A DNA stretch of 64,000 bases from the NCBI GenBank assembly GCA_964636655.1, contig CAZWTK010000003.1, positions 1-64,000 on the forward strand, read 5' to 3'. The notes under the pieces are model-generated. The model was not told where the DNA came from. It saw nothing but the letters and a program-made list of their open reading frames with translations, and searched no databases. A program made the position numbers and the translations under genes. Every line of letters begins with the position of its first letter. Within the stretch, counting starts at the first letter, position 1. Below are positions 34,960 through 45,674 of the stretch, one piece after another. Source of the DNA: Fen-549 sp964636655. GTDB taxonomy: Bacteria; Actinomycetota; Thermoleophilia; Gaiellales; Gaiellaceae.

Positions 34960-35682
34960 TCAGAGCGTCCGTAGCAGCGCGACAAGCTCGTCCGGGTCGG
35001 CCACGACGATGTCGGCTGCCTCGACCAGCCCGGCCGGCGCCTCGCTCGAGCTGAGCGCAACGCCGATTCCCAGCTCGAGGCCTTCGAGCGCACGAAAGGC
35101 GTCGAGGTCGGTCGTGTCGTCGCCGGCGTAGAGAGCCCGCTCGAGCCCGCGCTGGTCGAGCAGCGAGCGAACCGCGGTTCCCTTGTCGGCTTCCACGGGC
35201 GGCAGGATCTCGAGCAACATGCGCCCGAAGCGAGCGTGCAGACCGACCTCCTCGGCCGCCTCGGCGACCCTCTCCAGCGCCAAGCGCGACTGCTCGGGCT
35301 CGGCTGAGCGGCGATAGTGCAGCGCGAGCGAGAGACCCTTGTCCTCGATCCACTCGGGCGGCCAGTTGACGGTGACGGCGAAGCGCTCGATCTGCTCGCG
35401 CCAGACCGCGGCGCCGGGCGCCAGCTCGAGCCCGTGCGTTCCCGCGTACAGCAGCTGCTCGACCCCGACGATGCGCCTGGCATCGGCGCTGGAGCGTCCG
35501 CTGACGCAGGCCACCAGCGCGTAGCGAGCTGCCAGCTCACGCAGGAGCGAGCGCGTCTCGTTCGGCACCCGCGCGTCTTCTGGTCGCTCGACGATCGGCG
35601 CCAGCGTTCCATCGACGTCGAGCAGCAGCCCGGCGCGCCGGGGGTCGGCGGCTAGCTCTGCAAGAAGGCGATTCGATTCCAT
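34960..35682 (-). CDS. otsB: Trehalose-6-phosphate phosphatase
   Basis: A 240-aa HAD-superfamily phosphatase that releases trehalose from trehalose-6-phosphate. HAD motif 1 is LLLDVDGTLAPIVERPEDA (residues 19-37), motif 2 CVSGRSSADARR, then GTHGLEL, the lysine in EADKGTAVRSLL, and motif 4 YAGDDTTDLDAF. No otsA is adjacent, so the synthase is elsewhere. It is a single gene ending at the shared hairpin. Confidence 0.94.
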   Translation of the reverse strand: MESNRLLAELAADPRRAGLLLDVDGTLAPIVERPEDARVPNETRSLLRELAARYALVACVSGRSSADARRIVGVEQLLYAGTHGLELAPGAAVWREQIERFAVTVNWPPEWIEDKGLSLALHYRRSAEPEQSRLALERVAEAAEEVGLHARFGRMLLEILPPVEADKGTAVRSLLDQRGLERALYAGDDTTDLDAFRALEGLELGIGVALSSSEAPAGLVEAADIVVADPDELVALLRTL

Positions 35683-35757
35683 GGCTTACGGGTGTTTCCG
35701 GTTACCGCTCGCTCGACCGGGAGCGGGCGACCGCACTTTTGAGTAATGGGGCGTCTC

Positions 35758-35763
35758 TAGGAT
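35758..35763 (+). promoter_or_regulatory. Leaderless-type -10 box of the TauE/SafE pair
   Basis: TAGGAT lies 6 nt before the GTG at 35770; no Shine-Dalgarno sequence. Confidence 0.45.
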
Positions 35764-35769
35764 ACGACG

Positions 35770-36111
35770 GTGACGATCGTTCTCATTGGTCTCGGCGCCG
35801 GTTTCTACGGCGGGTTGTTCGGGGTCGGCGGCGGCACGATCATCGTCCCGGGCCTGATCTGGCTCGGGCAGCGGCCTCGGGTCGCCGCCGCGACCTCGCT
35901 CGCGGCGATCGGGATCACGGCCCTGGCCGGCGCGATCTTCTACGCCTGGTACGACGAGGTGCGCGTGCTCTACGCACTACTGGTGGGCGTTCCCGCGGCG
36001 GCGGGCGCCGTGCTCGGCACCGAGTTCCAGCAGCGCCTGCACAGCCGCGCACTTACCGCTCTGTTCGCCCTCTTGCTTGCCACTATCGGAATCAAGTTGG
36101 TGATCGGATGA
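35770..36111 (+). CDS. Half-size TauE/SafE-type membrane protein, first of pair
   Basis: A 113-aa protein of 3-4 membrane helices equal to one repeat of the TSUP sulfite exporter family, with the signature FYGGLFGVGGGTIIVPGLIW near the N-terminus and AAATSLAAIGITALAG. Normal TSUP proteins are about 250 aa with two such repeats. Here the second half is a separate overlapping gene (ATGA), so the two products probably pair to form one transporter of sulfur or organic anions; the substrate is unknown. Confidence 0.85.
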   Translation: MTIVLIGLGAGFYGGLFGVGGGTIIVPGLIWLGQRPRVAAATSLAAIGITALAGAIFYAWYDEVRVLYALLVGVPAAAGAVLGTEFQQRLHSRALTALFALLLATIGIKLVIG

Positions 36112-36485
36112 CGATCGCGCTGGCAATCGCGATCGGCGCGGCGGCGGGCGTTCTGGCCGGACTGTTCGGCGTCGGCGGTGGCGTCCTCTTCGTTCCCGCG
36201 CTCTTGATACTGGGTCTCAGCCAGCACCAGGCCGAGGCGACTTCGCTGCTGGCGATCGTGCCGGTCGTGCTCGTGGGCAGCTGGCGTCAGAACCGCTACG
36301 GAAACGTCCGCTGGGTCTCGGTATGGAAGCTCGGGCTCGGCTCACTGGCCGGAGTAGTCGGCGGCGGCCTTCTGGCCGAGCATCTGGCACCGGGCTCACT
36401 CCAGCGCCTCTTCGGCGTCCTGATGATTGTGATCGCGCTCGAGCTGGGCTGGCGGGCGTGGCGCGGCGAACGCACTCAGGAATAG
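36108..36485 (+). CDS. Half-size TauE/SafE-type membrane protein, second of pair
   Basis: A 125-aa protein with the same repeat signature (VLAGLFGVGGGVLFVPALLI, then AEATSLLAIVPVVLVGSW) and about four helices, ending in a basic cytoplasmic tail. ATG 36108 overlaps the first gene's stop, giving translational coupling and equal dosage. If the TGA at 36109-36111 were lost with a one-base shift the pair would resemble one normal TSUP protein, so fission of an ancestral gene is likely. Confidence 0.85.
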   Translation: MTIALAIAIGAAAGVLAGLFGVGGGVLFVPALLILGLSQHQAEATSLLAIVPVVLVGSWRQNRYGNVRWVSVWKLGLGSLAGVVGGGLLAEHLAPGSLQRLFGVLMIVIALELGWRAWRGERTQE

Positions 36486-36510
36486 TCGCTCGGCTAGGAC
36501 CAACTTTCGG

Positions 36511-36738
36511 CTATCGAGTCGATAGGCGAACTGCAGCCAAGACTTTGCCGTCGCTCAAAGCGATCATCTCGCAAACGACCTCGTCGCCGGGCTCGAACTG
36601 CCACTTCTCGGTCTCGTGATCGTATGGTTGCTCGACGATCCTGTAGGCGCTGTCGTGAAGGTGCTCCGCCTGAACCGGGCGCCAAACGTTCACCGCTTCA
36701 TCGAGTAGCCCGACAAAGATCTCCACGGTCGCGCTCAC
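36511..36738 (-). CDS. Small hypothetical protein
   Basis: A 75-aa acidic beta-rich protein (VEIFVGLLDEAVNVWRPVQA, then EKWQFEPGDEVVCEMIAL). It resembles short proteins of unknown function with an xVWRPVxA motif; no activity is known to me. GTG 36738 has GGAG 7 nt upstream and is preferred over ATG 36777. It lies downstream of the ZIP transporter on the same strand, probably co-transcribed. Confidence 0.65.
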   Translation of the reverse strand: MSATVEIFVGLLDEAVNVWRPVQAEHLHDSAYRIVEQPYDHETEKWQFEPGDEVVCEMIALSDGKVLAAVRLSTR

Positions 36739-36783
36739 GGGGGATCTCCGCTCCTCTGACCGATCTGCGTTTCGCATGGTCGG

Positions 36784-37545
36784 CTAGCGAGCCCCGGCCA
36801 AACTGATCGCGAAGACGAAGACGAACCCGGCAACGGTGAGCGCCGCCTTCTTGATCGACGGATGCTGATGCGCGTGCGGCAGCAGGTCGGTGGCGCCGAT
36901 GAACAGGAAGAAGCCGACGTAGAGCGAGAGCAGGTAACCGAGATGGTGCTCGGAGATGCTGATAGTAGAGCCGACGCTGGCTCCGATGAGCGGCGCGAGT
37001 GCGTCGGCGGCGAGCCAGCGAATCGCCTGGCGCCGGTTCTCGGACTGTCTGAGCACGAAGGTGACGGTGTTGAAGCCGTCGGCGAAGTCGTGCGTGATCA
37101 CGGCCAGGAAGACGAGCAGGCCGATCTTGGTGTTCAGGCTGAAGGCGAGCCCGATACCGAGACCGTCGATGAAGCTGTGAGCGGACAGACCGGCTGCGCC
37201 GAGAGCGCCCACCTGCTCGTGAGCCCTGGCCTGTTCGGTCTCGTCGCGGTGATGGAGCACGACCAAGCGCTCGGCCAGGAAGAAGAAGAGGAAGCCCACG
37301 CCGACCAGCGTCGAGACGAGGTCGGAATCGCCCACGGCGTCGATCGCTTCGGGCAGCACGTCGAAGAGAGCGACCGCGACGACCACGCCCCCGGTGAGCG
37401 CGATGATCGTGCCGAGCTGCTTTCGGTAACGCAGGGCGATAGTGCCACCGAGCAGCGTCGAGACGGTGGTGAGCGCTCCCAGCGGGATCGCCACCCAGGC
37501 GATTGAGGAGAGGTGGAGCTGGACGAAGGCCGCGAGCGGCTGCAT
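36784..37545 (-). CDS. ZIP family metal transporter
   Basis: A 253-aa membrane protein with about eight helices. The metal-binding motifs are intact: LSAHSFIDGLGIGLAF in helix IV and VITHDFADGFNTVTF in helix V; a His-rich loop (HHRDETEQARAHEQ) precedes helix IV and HAHQHP lies near the end. It likely imports Zn2+ or another divalent cation. ATG 37545 has a TAGCGT box 8 nt upstream. It diverges from the M23 peptidase gene. Confidence 0.92.
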   Translation of the reverse strand: MQPLAAFVQLHLSSIAWVAIPLGALTTVSTLLGGTIALRYRKQLGTIIALTGGVVVAVALFDVLPEAIDAVGDSDLVSTLVGVGFLFFFLAERLVVLHHRDETEQARAHEQVGALGAAGLSAHSFIDGLGIGLAFSLNTKIGLLVFLAVITHDFADGFNTVTFVLRQSENRRQAIRWLAADALAPLIGASVGSTISISEHHLGYLLSLYVGFFLFIGATDLLPHAHQHPSIKKAALTVAGFVFVFAISLAGAR

Positions 37546-37553
37546 GGCTGAGA

Positions 37554-37559
37554 ACGCTA
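37554..37559 (-). promoter_or_regulatory. Leaderless-type -10 box of the ZIP transporter gene
   Basis: TAGCGT (minus strand) is 8 nt before ATG 37545 with no Shine-Dalgarno sequence. Confidence 0.4.
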
Positions 37560-37654
37560 GTTGCTGGCGCCCCGCTCCACAAGGTGTCGCGCCGAAGGAC
37601 GAGGTCGGCGCGTCTTCATTCGCGCGGTTCTCGGGCGGACCGCCGAGGTTTGGC

Positions 37655-37660
37655 CATAAT
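37655..37660 (+). promoter_or_regulatory. Leaderless-type -10 box of the M23 peptidase gene
   Basis: CATAAT is 7 nt before GTG 37668. It argues for that start over the in-frame ATG at 37659, which overlaps the box itself. Confidence 0.45.
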
Positions 37661-37667
37661 GGGTCGA

Positions 37668-39083
37668 GTGCTGCGACGTCGACTGATCTGGATACTGCCG
37701 CTCGGGCTGTTACTCGCCGCCACCACGGCCGGTGCCGTATCGACCGTATCCGAGGCCGGCGCCTCGGCGCGCGCCTTCGCGATCAAGATCTCAGTGCCCG
37801 GGCAGGGCGTCTTCAGCACGCCGGAGGCGTCTGCGCCGCCGGACGAGACGCTGCCAAGTGAGAGCTACGTCTATCCGGCCGACGGCTCGGTCATCCAGGT
37901 CGAGTCGATGACGGCGAGCGCGACCGCGACCGCCACGGGCGGCGCGGCCACCGGCTTGGCGACCAGCGAGCTCAAGGACATTCAGCTCTTCGGCGGCGAG
38001 ATCTCGATCGAGCGCCTCCTCGCCTCGGCGATCGCCGGTGCCACGCTCGAGGAGGCAAGCGGCACCACCAGTCAGACGATCATCAGCGGCGTCAGCTACC
38101 TCGATCAGCCGATCTCGATCACGACGAGCGAGCGCATTCAGCTGGGCGACTGGGGCTATATACAGCCTCTGGTAAAGACGGCCAGCGACGGCGATCCGGG
38201 CACCCAGGGGCGGCACCAGTCGATGCGGGCTCTCGATCTGCACGTTGTCGCCGACCACGCCGGGCTCCCGGCCGGAAGCGAGATCGTGATCGGTTGGGCC
38301 GAGGCGTTCGCCCAGTCCGAGACCCAGACGGAGACGATCACGATTCCGAAGAGCGGCTCGCAGGCGGGCGGCTCGGATTCGGGCAACGGAAAGAAGTCCG
38401 GCAACTCCGGCAAGCAGGTAAAGAACGGCAAGGTACAGCCGATCCCCTCGGGCCTGCAGCCGAAGATCAGCCGCAAGGGCCACGTCTTCCCCGTGTACGG
38501 ACAGGCCTGGTTCTCGGACTCGTTCGGAGCGCCCAGGGCCGATACCCACTGGCACCACGGGATCGACATTTTCGCCCCGATGGGAACGCCGCTGCTTGCG
38601 GTTGCCGACGGGAAGGTGTTCTCGGTCGGCTGGAACAACCTGGGCGGCAATCGCCTCTGGCTGCGCGACAAGGATGGCAACGAGTTCTACTACGCGCACC
38701 TCTCGGCCTTCTCTCCCCTGGCTCTGAACGGGCTGCGTGTCAAGGCCGGGGCGGTACTCGGCTTCGTCGGCAACTCCGGCGACGCCATCACCACGCCGCC
38801 GCACCTCCACTTCGAGGCGCACCCGGTGGCGCTGCTCGCCCTCGGATACGACGAGAGCGCGGTCAACCCCTATGAGTGGCTCGTCGGGCTCGAGCATCTG
38901 AAGGACGTCGCGTTCCCCGAGGGCACGGCCTCCTGGGCCAAGCAAATCGCGGCCGGGGTGAGCACGCAGCAGCCCGGTGCGGTACTTTTGCACTCCAGCG
39001 ACATCTCGGCGCTGCCGCGCATCGACAAGCGCTCAATGGCGGCCCTACTCAGCTCGACGAAGCCCGAGAAACAGCGCGACTGA
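37668..39083 (+). CDS. Secreted M23 family metallopeptidase
   Basis: A 471-aa exported protein: signal peptide (LIWILPLGLLLAATTAGA), a long Ser/Thr/Ala-rich beta region (about 30-220), a Gly/Ser/Lys linker (about 230-255) and a C-terminal LytM/M23 domain. The zinc motifs are HHGIDIFAPMG (HxGxD) and HLHFEAH (HxH), with GNSGDAITTPPH between. Such enzymes cleave peptidoglycan cross-links or act as scaffolds in wall remodelling; the intact ligands favour catalysis. The GTG at 37668 is chosen from the CATAAT box. Confidence 0.92.
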   Translation: MLRRRLIWILPLGLLLAATTAGAVSTVSEAGASARAFAIKISVPGQGVFSTPEASAPPDETLPSESYVYPADGSVIQVESMTASATATATGGAATGLATSELKDIQLFGGEISIERLLASAIAGATLEEASGTTSQTIISGVSYLDQPISITTSERIQLGDWGYIQPLVKTASDGDPGTQGRHQSMRALDLHVVADHAGLPAGSEIVIGWAEAFAQSETQTETITIPKSGSQAGGSDSGNGKKSGNSGKQVKNGKVQPIPSGLQPKISRKGHVFPVYGQAWFSDSFGAPRADTHWHHGIDIFAPMGTPLLAVADGKVFSVGWNNLGGNRLWLRDKDGNEFYYAHLSAFSPLALNGLRVKAGAVLGFVGNSGDAITTPPHLHFEAHPVALLALGYDESAVNPYEWLVGLEHLKDVAFPEGTASWAKQIAAGVSTQQPGAVLLHSSDISALPRIDKRSMAALLSSTKPEKQRD

Positions 39084-39085
39084 TT

Positions 39086-39110
39086 CCGCCCCACGACGTT
39101 CGCGGGGCGG
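39086..39110. terminator. Hairpin between convergent genes
   Basis: CCGCCCC pairs with GGGGCGG around an 11-nt loop that can add C-G pairs. It lies 3 bp after the M23 gene stop and before the 3' end of the facing gene, but without a U-tract. Confidence 0.5.
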
Positions 39111-39126
39111 CCCGGCGGAGTCGGCT

Positions 39127-39573
39127 CTAGGCGGCTGCGCCGCCGCCCGAGTCGGAGTCGTCGCCCGGTGCGTACTCGATCTCCTCCATGGGCCCGAGCA
39201 CGGTCTCGCGCAACCAGGCCCTGGCCTGTGGCCCGGTCACCGGGTTGAACAGGATTCCGAGTGCGATTCCGCTCAGAAGCAGCGTCGTGTTCCTGCCCTT
39301 GTGCGGCCCCTCCTCTTCGCCCTGCATGCGCGTCGCCGCGTGTCGAAGCTCGTCTACCGCTGTGCGCAGGTTCTCCTGAACCTCACGGTCGGTTACGGCG
39401 TGCGTCGCGGCCTTCGAGACCTGCCCCTTGGAGACGAGCTCTCCATATACCTCTTTGGCCGCCTGGAACGCCTGACGCACGTTGTCGCGGAGCTCCTCGT
39501 CCTTGAGCGCGCGCTCGACGTAGGGGCGCGCGTTCGCGGCAGCGTCCGAAAGTCTGTCAGTTTTCTTGTTCAT
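39127..39573 (-). CDS. Hypothetical helical protein with one membrane segment
   Basis: A 148-aa protein: a charged helical N-terminal region (about 1-100, many Glu/Lys/Arg; RPYVERALKDEELRDNVRQA), a short hydrophobic helix (TTLLLSGIALGILFNPVTGP, about 104-123) and an acidic tail (GDDSDSGGG). ATG 39573 has GGGAG 7 nt upstream. The pattern is common in actinobacterial envelope-associated proteins of unknown role. Confidence 0.7.
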   Translation of the reverse strand: MNKKTDRLSDAAANARPYVERALKDEELRDNVRQAFQAAKEVYGELVSKGQVSKAATHAVTDREVQENLRTAVDELRHAATRMQGEEEGPHKGRNTTLLLSGIALGILFNPVTGPQARAWLRETVLGPMEEIEYAPGDDSDSGGGAAA

Positions 39574-39673
39574 CGCCTTCTCCCCGAATCGCTCGCACAT
39601 GGTCTGTTTCCACCTATTCGTCTCATAGCACCGTACAGGATCGGCGCTGTGAGATCGCTTAACAGAGTCTCCC

Positions 39674-42120
<2,447 letters not shown>

Positions 42121-42124
<4 letters not shown>

Positions 42125-42567
42125 GGCTTCGTCCTCAGCTCGATCGGCACCCGCACCGCGCCCGTGGGGCGCTTGGCGATGGGCAAGACGACCTGCAACA
42201 GGCCGCGCTCGTAGGTTGCGCTGGCCGCCTCGGCGTCGACCTGCTCGTGAATCTGGATGCGCCTCTGGAACGGGCCGCGGTCGATCTCCATCTGGTGGTA
42301 GCGACGGTCGCACTTGGGCGGCCGCATGCGCTCGCCGGCGATCACCAGCGTGCCGTTTTGCAGCACGATCTGCACCTGCTCGGGGTCGATCCCGGGCAGC
42401 TCGACGACCACCACCAGCTGTGGCGGATCCTCGGTGCTGTAGCTGTCGACGGGTGGCCAGAAGCCGTGCTGGCGGCCGCCGAACTGACCGTGCCAGAGCT
42501 CGGCGATGAGCCGACCGAACTGGTCGCCGGCCTCCTTCGGCGGATCGTTGCGCTTGCGCTCACTCAC
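42121..42567 (-). CDS. Hsp20/alpha-crystallin small heat-shock protein
   Basis: A 148-aa holdase: a central alpha-crystallin domain (about 45-135) with VVVVELPGIDPEQVQIVLQN and a GxL-type ATYERGLLQVVLPI, plus a short C-terminal extension. It binds unfolding proteins without ATP. It is the first gene of an hsp20-lon operon, a stress-response pairing. The GTG at 42567 is preceded by TAGAAC at 6 nt. No HrcA CIRCE or HspR HAIR element was recognised upstream. Confidence 0.9.
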
Positions 42568-42573
42568 GTCTTC

Positions 42574-42579
42574 GTTCTA
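42574..42579 (-). promoter_or_regulatory. Possible leaderless-type -10 box of hsp20-lon
   Basis: TAGAAC (minus strand) is 6 nt before GTG 42567. It matches the TAnnn part but not the final T. Confidence 0.35.
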
Positions 42580-42763
42580 CCCCCAAACGCCGACTCTGCA
42601 AGCGTAGCGATCCAGGCGCGCGATCCCGACGGCGTGTGACGACGCATCTATCAGACTGACCGGCCCGTGTCGTTCGGGTCGAACCCTCGCCGCTTGCGCC
42701 GCTCAAGGCGCCGATTCCCGCCGAGCGAGTCGATTAGGTAACTCGCGTAGAGGCCTGAGCGCG

Positions 42764-42769
42764 TAGCAT
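42764..42769 (+). promoter_or_regulatory. Leaderless-type -10 box of the rml operon
   Basis: TAGCAT lies 7 nt before ATG 42777; no Shine-Dalgarno sequence. Confidence 0.5.
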
Positions 42770-42776
42770 CACACTG

Positions 42777-43532
42777 ATGGCAAGCAAGCTCAAGGGCGTA
42801 ATTCTCGCCGGCGGCTCTGGCACCCGGCTGGCTCCGCTCACGCGTATCACCAACAAGCACCTGCTGCCGATCTACGACCGGCCGATGGTCTCTTACGCGA
42901 TCGAGGCGCTGGTGCAGGCGGGCGTGACCGAGCTGATGCTGGTGACCGGCGGTACCCACGCGGGCGAGTTTCTGCGCCTGCTCGGCAACGGGCGCGAGTT
43001 CGGCATCGAGCGGCTGGAGTACGGCTACCAGGAGCGCGCCGGCGGAATCGCCGAGGCGCTCGGGCTGGCCGAGCACTTCGCCGGCGGCGACCGCGTGCTG
43101 GTGATGCTGGCCGACAACGTGATCGAAAACACCTTTGCCGCCTCGGTCGAGCACTTCTGCGCGCAAAAGAGGGGCGCCCGCGTGCTGCTGGCGCGCGAGA
43201 GCGACCCCGAGCACCTGCGCCACCTCGGCGTTCCCGAGCTGGACGGCGACAAGCGCATCGTTCGCATCGTCGAGAAGCCGACCGATCCGCCCAGCGACCT
43301 CGTCGTCACCGGCCTCTACTTCTACGATGCCGACGTGTTCGAGATCATCCCCAAGCTCGAGCCCTCCGGGCGCGGCGAGCTGGAGATCACCGACGTGAAC
43401 AACTGGTATGTCGATCAGGGCACGATGGAGTACGACCTGATCGAGGGCTTCTGGGGCGACGCCGGCGAGTCGATCGACGCCTACTACGCCGTCAACGACT
43501 TCGTGCGCTTGAACGGGGCGAACAAGAAGTGA
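42777..43532 (+). CDS. rmlA: Glucose-1-phosphate thymidylyltransferase (RmlA-type nucleotidyltransferase)
   Basis: A 251-aa sugar nucleotidyltransferase with the signature VILAGGSGTRLAPLTRITNK (residues 8-27) and metal-binding VLVMLADNVIE. It is shorter than the typical 290-aa RmlA, matching the short class common in Actinobacteria. It makes dTDP-glucose from glucose-1-phosphate for the rhamnose pathway. It overlaps rmlC by 4 nt. Confidence 0.88.
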   Translation: MASKLKGVILAGGSGTRLAPLTRITNKHLLPIYDRPMVSYAIEALVQAGVTELMLVTGGTHAGEFLRLLGNGREFGIERLEYGYQERAGGIAEALGLAEHFAGGDRVLVMLADNVIENTFAASVEHFCAQKRGARVLLARESDPEHLRHLGVPELDGDKRIVRIVEKPTDPPSDLVVTGLYFYDADVFEIIPKLEPSGRGELEITDVNNWYVDQGTMEYDLIEGFWGDAGESIDAYYAVNDFVRLNGANKK

Positions 43533-44014
43533 GCGCCGCCGAGCCTCGACTGCTCAGCGGCATGCGGTTGATACCGCTAGAGCGCTTCAGCGACGAGCGC
43601 GGCTGGTTCTGTGAGATCCGTCGCGACAGCCTCGCGCCGCGGCCGACCAAGCAGACGAACTTCTCCTTCTCGCGCAAGGGCGTCATTCGCGGCCTTCACT
43701 ACCACGAGCGCGGCCAGGACGACCTGTTCGTCTGCCTGCAAGGGACGGCGCGCGTCGTCCTGCTCGACCGCGAGTCGGGCGAGACCTTCTCGCTCGACAT
43801 CGGCGACGACAACCCGGTCGCCGTCTGGGTGCCCGGATACTACGCACACGGTTTCGAAGCCCTTACCGACCTTCTCTTCTGCTACCACGTAACCGAGGAA
43901 TACGACCCGGAAAACCCCGACGAGCAGGGGATCTCGTGGGCCGACCCGCGCGTCAAGCACCTCTGGAGCACGCAATCGCCGATTCTCTCGACACGCGATC
44001 TCGACGCGTCCTGA
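43529..44014 (+). CDS. rmlC: dTDP-4-dehydrorhamnose 3,5-epimerase
   Basis: A 161-aa cupin-fold epimerase. Substrate and catalytic motifs are present: TNFSFSRKGVIRGLHYHERG (active-site His near residue 57), FVCLQGTARVVLLDRESGE and VPGYYAHGFEALTD (catalytic Tyr region). It is shorter than the common 180-aa form. It overlaps rmlA by 4 nt and rmlD by 79 nt if rmlD begins at GTG 43936. Confidence 0.88.
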   Translation: MSAAEPRLLSGMRLIPLERFSDERGWFCEIRRDSLAPRPTKQTNFSFSRKGVIRGLHYHERGQDDLFVCLQGTARVVLLDRESGETFSLDIGDDNPVAVWVPGYYAHGFEALTDLLFCYHVTEEYDPENPDEQGISWADPRVKHLWSTQSPILSTRDLDAS

Positions 44015-44805
44015 TCACCGGCTCGGCCGGACAGCTCGGTCACGCGCTGGCCGGGGCGTTCGCAGCCGACGAGCTGACCGGGGTCGATCTAGACGAGTGG
44101 AACGTCGCCGACCCCGTGCCGGGTTGGCTTGAAGCGCCCGACCTTGTTCTGCACGCTGCCGCCTGGACCGACGTTGACGGCGCCGAGGCCGATCCAGACG
44201 GCGCCGAGCGGGCGAACATCGATGGAACTCGAAACGTCGCTCGCCTAGGTGCTCCGCTCGTCTACTACTCCACCGACTACGTCTTCAGCGGAAGGAAGCG
44301 CGAGCCCTACCTCGAGTCCGACGCGACCGGGCCGGACTCGGTCTACGGCCGGACGAAGCTCGAGGGCGAGCAGGCCGCCGGCGAGCAGGCCTGGATCGTG
44401 CGCTCGTCCTGGCTGTTCGGAGCCACCGGGCACAACTTCCTGCGCACGATGCTTTGTCTAGGCGCCGAGCGCGACGAGGTCGCCGTGGTGGACGACCAGC
44501 GCGGGTGCCCGACCTATGTCGGGCACCTGGCAGAAGCGACGCGACGGATTGTTGAGCTTCCCTTCGGCACCTACCACGTGGCGGCGGGCGGGGACTGCAG
44601 CTGGAAGGAGTTCGCGGAGGCGATCTTCGAAGAGGCGAGGCTCTGCTGCCGGGTACGGCCGATTACGACCACCGAGCTCGATCGTCCCGCTCCGCGCCCG
44701 GCTTACTCGGTGCTGCGCAGCGAGAAGCCCGAGACGCCTCGCCTGCCGCACTGGCGCGAGGGTCTGCGCGACTGTCTGCGCGAGATCGAGCGGCTCGGGC
44801 AGTGA
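43936..44805 (+). CDS. rmlD: dTDP-4-dehydrorhamnose reductase
   Basis: The product is up to 289 aa, a short-chain-dehydrogenase-like enzyme completing dTDP-L-rhamnose. NAD(P) motif VLITGSAGQLGHAL, YYSTDYVFSGRKREPY and catalytic YGRTKLEGE (YxxxK) are clear. The only conventional start upstream of the Rossmann motif is GTG 43936, which adds about 24 unconserved residues and overlaps rmlC; a rarer start nearer 44000 is possible. rmlB, the 4,6-dehydratase, is missing from the cluster. Confidence 0.88.
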   Translation: MGRPARQAPLEHAIADSLDTRSRRVLITGSAGQLGHALAGAFAADELTGVDLDEWNVADPVPGWLEAPDLVLHAAAWTDVDGAEADPDGAERANIDGTRNVARLGAPLVYYSTDYVFSGRKREPYLESDATGPDSVYGRTKLEGEQAAGEQAWIVRSSWLFGATGHNFLRTMLCLGAERDEVAVVDDQRGCPTYVGHLAEATRRIVELPFGTYHVAAGGDCSWKEFAEAIFEEARLCCRVRPITTTELDRPAPRPAYSVLRSEKPETPRLPHWREGLRDCLREIERLGQ

Positions 44806-45611
44806 GCGTGCGCCCACCCGCCGTCCTGATGCAGGGCGTGAGGATTCGCCGCGGCCGGTCGTGGCTGCTCAATGGAATCGACTGGCGCATCGAGCCCGGC
44901 GAGCAGTGGGCGCTGCTGGGCCCGAACGGCGCCGGTAAGAGCACTCTGCTCACGCTCGCCGCCGCGACCACCCATCCAACCGCGGGCACGGTCGAGCTGC
45001 TGGGCGAGCGCATGGGCCGGACCGATGTGCGCCGCCTGCGGGAGCGGATCGGCGAGGTCGACTCGCTGCTCGATCGCAAGCTCGACAACAGCTACGACGT
45101 CTCGACGATCGTCCTCACCGGAGCGACCGGCACGCGGATCCCGCTCTGGGAGCGCTACGACGAGCAGGTGAAGGATCGAGCGGCGGCGCTGCTCGATCTG
45201 TTTGGCTGCGCCGACCTGGCCACCCACCCGCTCGGGGTCTGCTCGCAGGGCGAGCGCCAGCGCATCCTGCTGGCCCGGGCGCTGATGAGCTCGCCGCGGC
45301 TGCTGCTGTTGGACGAACCGGCCGCCGCGCTCGACCTACCGGCGCGCGAGGCGCTGATGGCGGCACTCGAGGCACTGGTCGCCGACGACCCCGAGCTGAC
45401 GATCGTCTTGGCCACCCACCACTTGGAGGAGCTGCCGCGCACGACCACCCATGCCTTGCTCCTGCACGGCGGCGAGCGGGTCGCCTCGGGCCCCGTCGAG
45501 CAGACGCTCACCAGCGAGGCGCTCTCGCGCTGTTTCGCCATCCCGATCGAGGTCACCCGCCGCGACGGGCGCTGGCTGGCGCACGCTCCGGCCGGATGGC
45601 GTCGCGGCTGA
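44802..45611 (+). CDS. ABC transporter ATP-binding protein
   Basis: A 269-aa single nucleotide-binding domain: Walker A LLGPNGAGKSTLLTL, Q-loop region, signature CSQGERQRILLARALM, Walker B LLLLDEPAAALD and H-loop LATHHLEELP. No membrane partner lies nearby, so it may serve a distant permease or act alone, like the YlmA/ModF-type cytosolic ATPases it resembles. The GTG overlaps the rmlD stop by 4 nt. Confidence 0.88.
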   Translation: MSVRPPAVLMQGVRIRRGRSWLLNGIDWRIEPGEQWALLGPNGAGKSTLLTLAAATTHPTAGTVELLGERMGRTDVRRLRERIGEVDSLLDRKLDNSYDVSTIVLTGATGTRIPLWERYDEQVKDRAAALLDLFGCADLATHPLGVCSQGERQRILLARALMSSPRLLLLDEPAAALDLPAREALMAALEALVADDPELTIVLATHHLEELPRTTTHALLLHGGERVASGPVEQTLTSEALSRCFAIPIEVTRRDGRWLAHAPAGWRRG

Positions 45612-45674
45612 GAGCCGCGTCACACGGTCTGCGTCAAAGGCAGGCGCGCTCTTGTCGTTGGCTAGTGATCAGGG

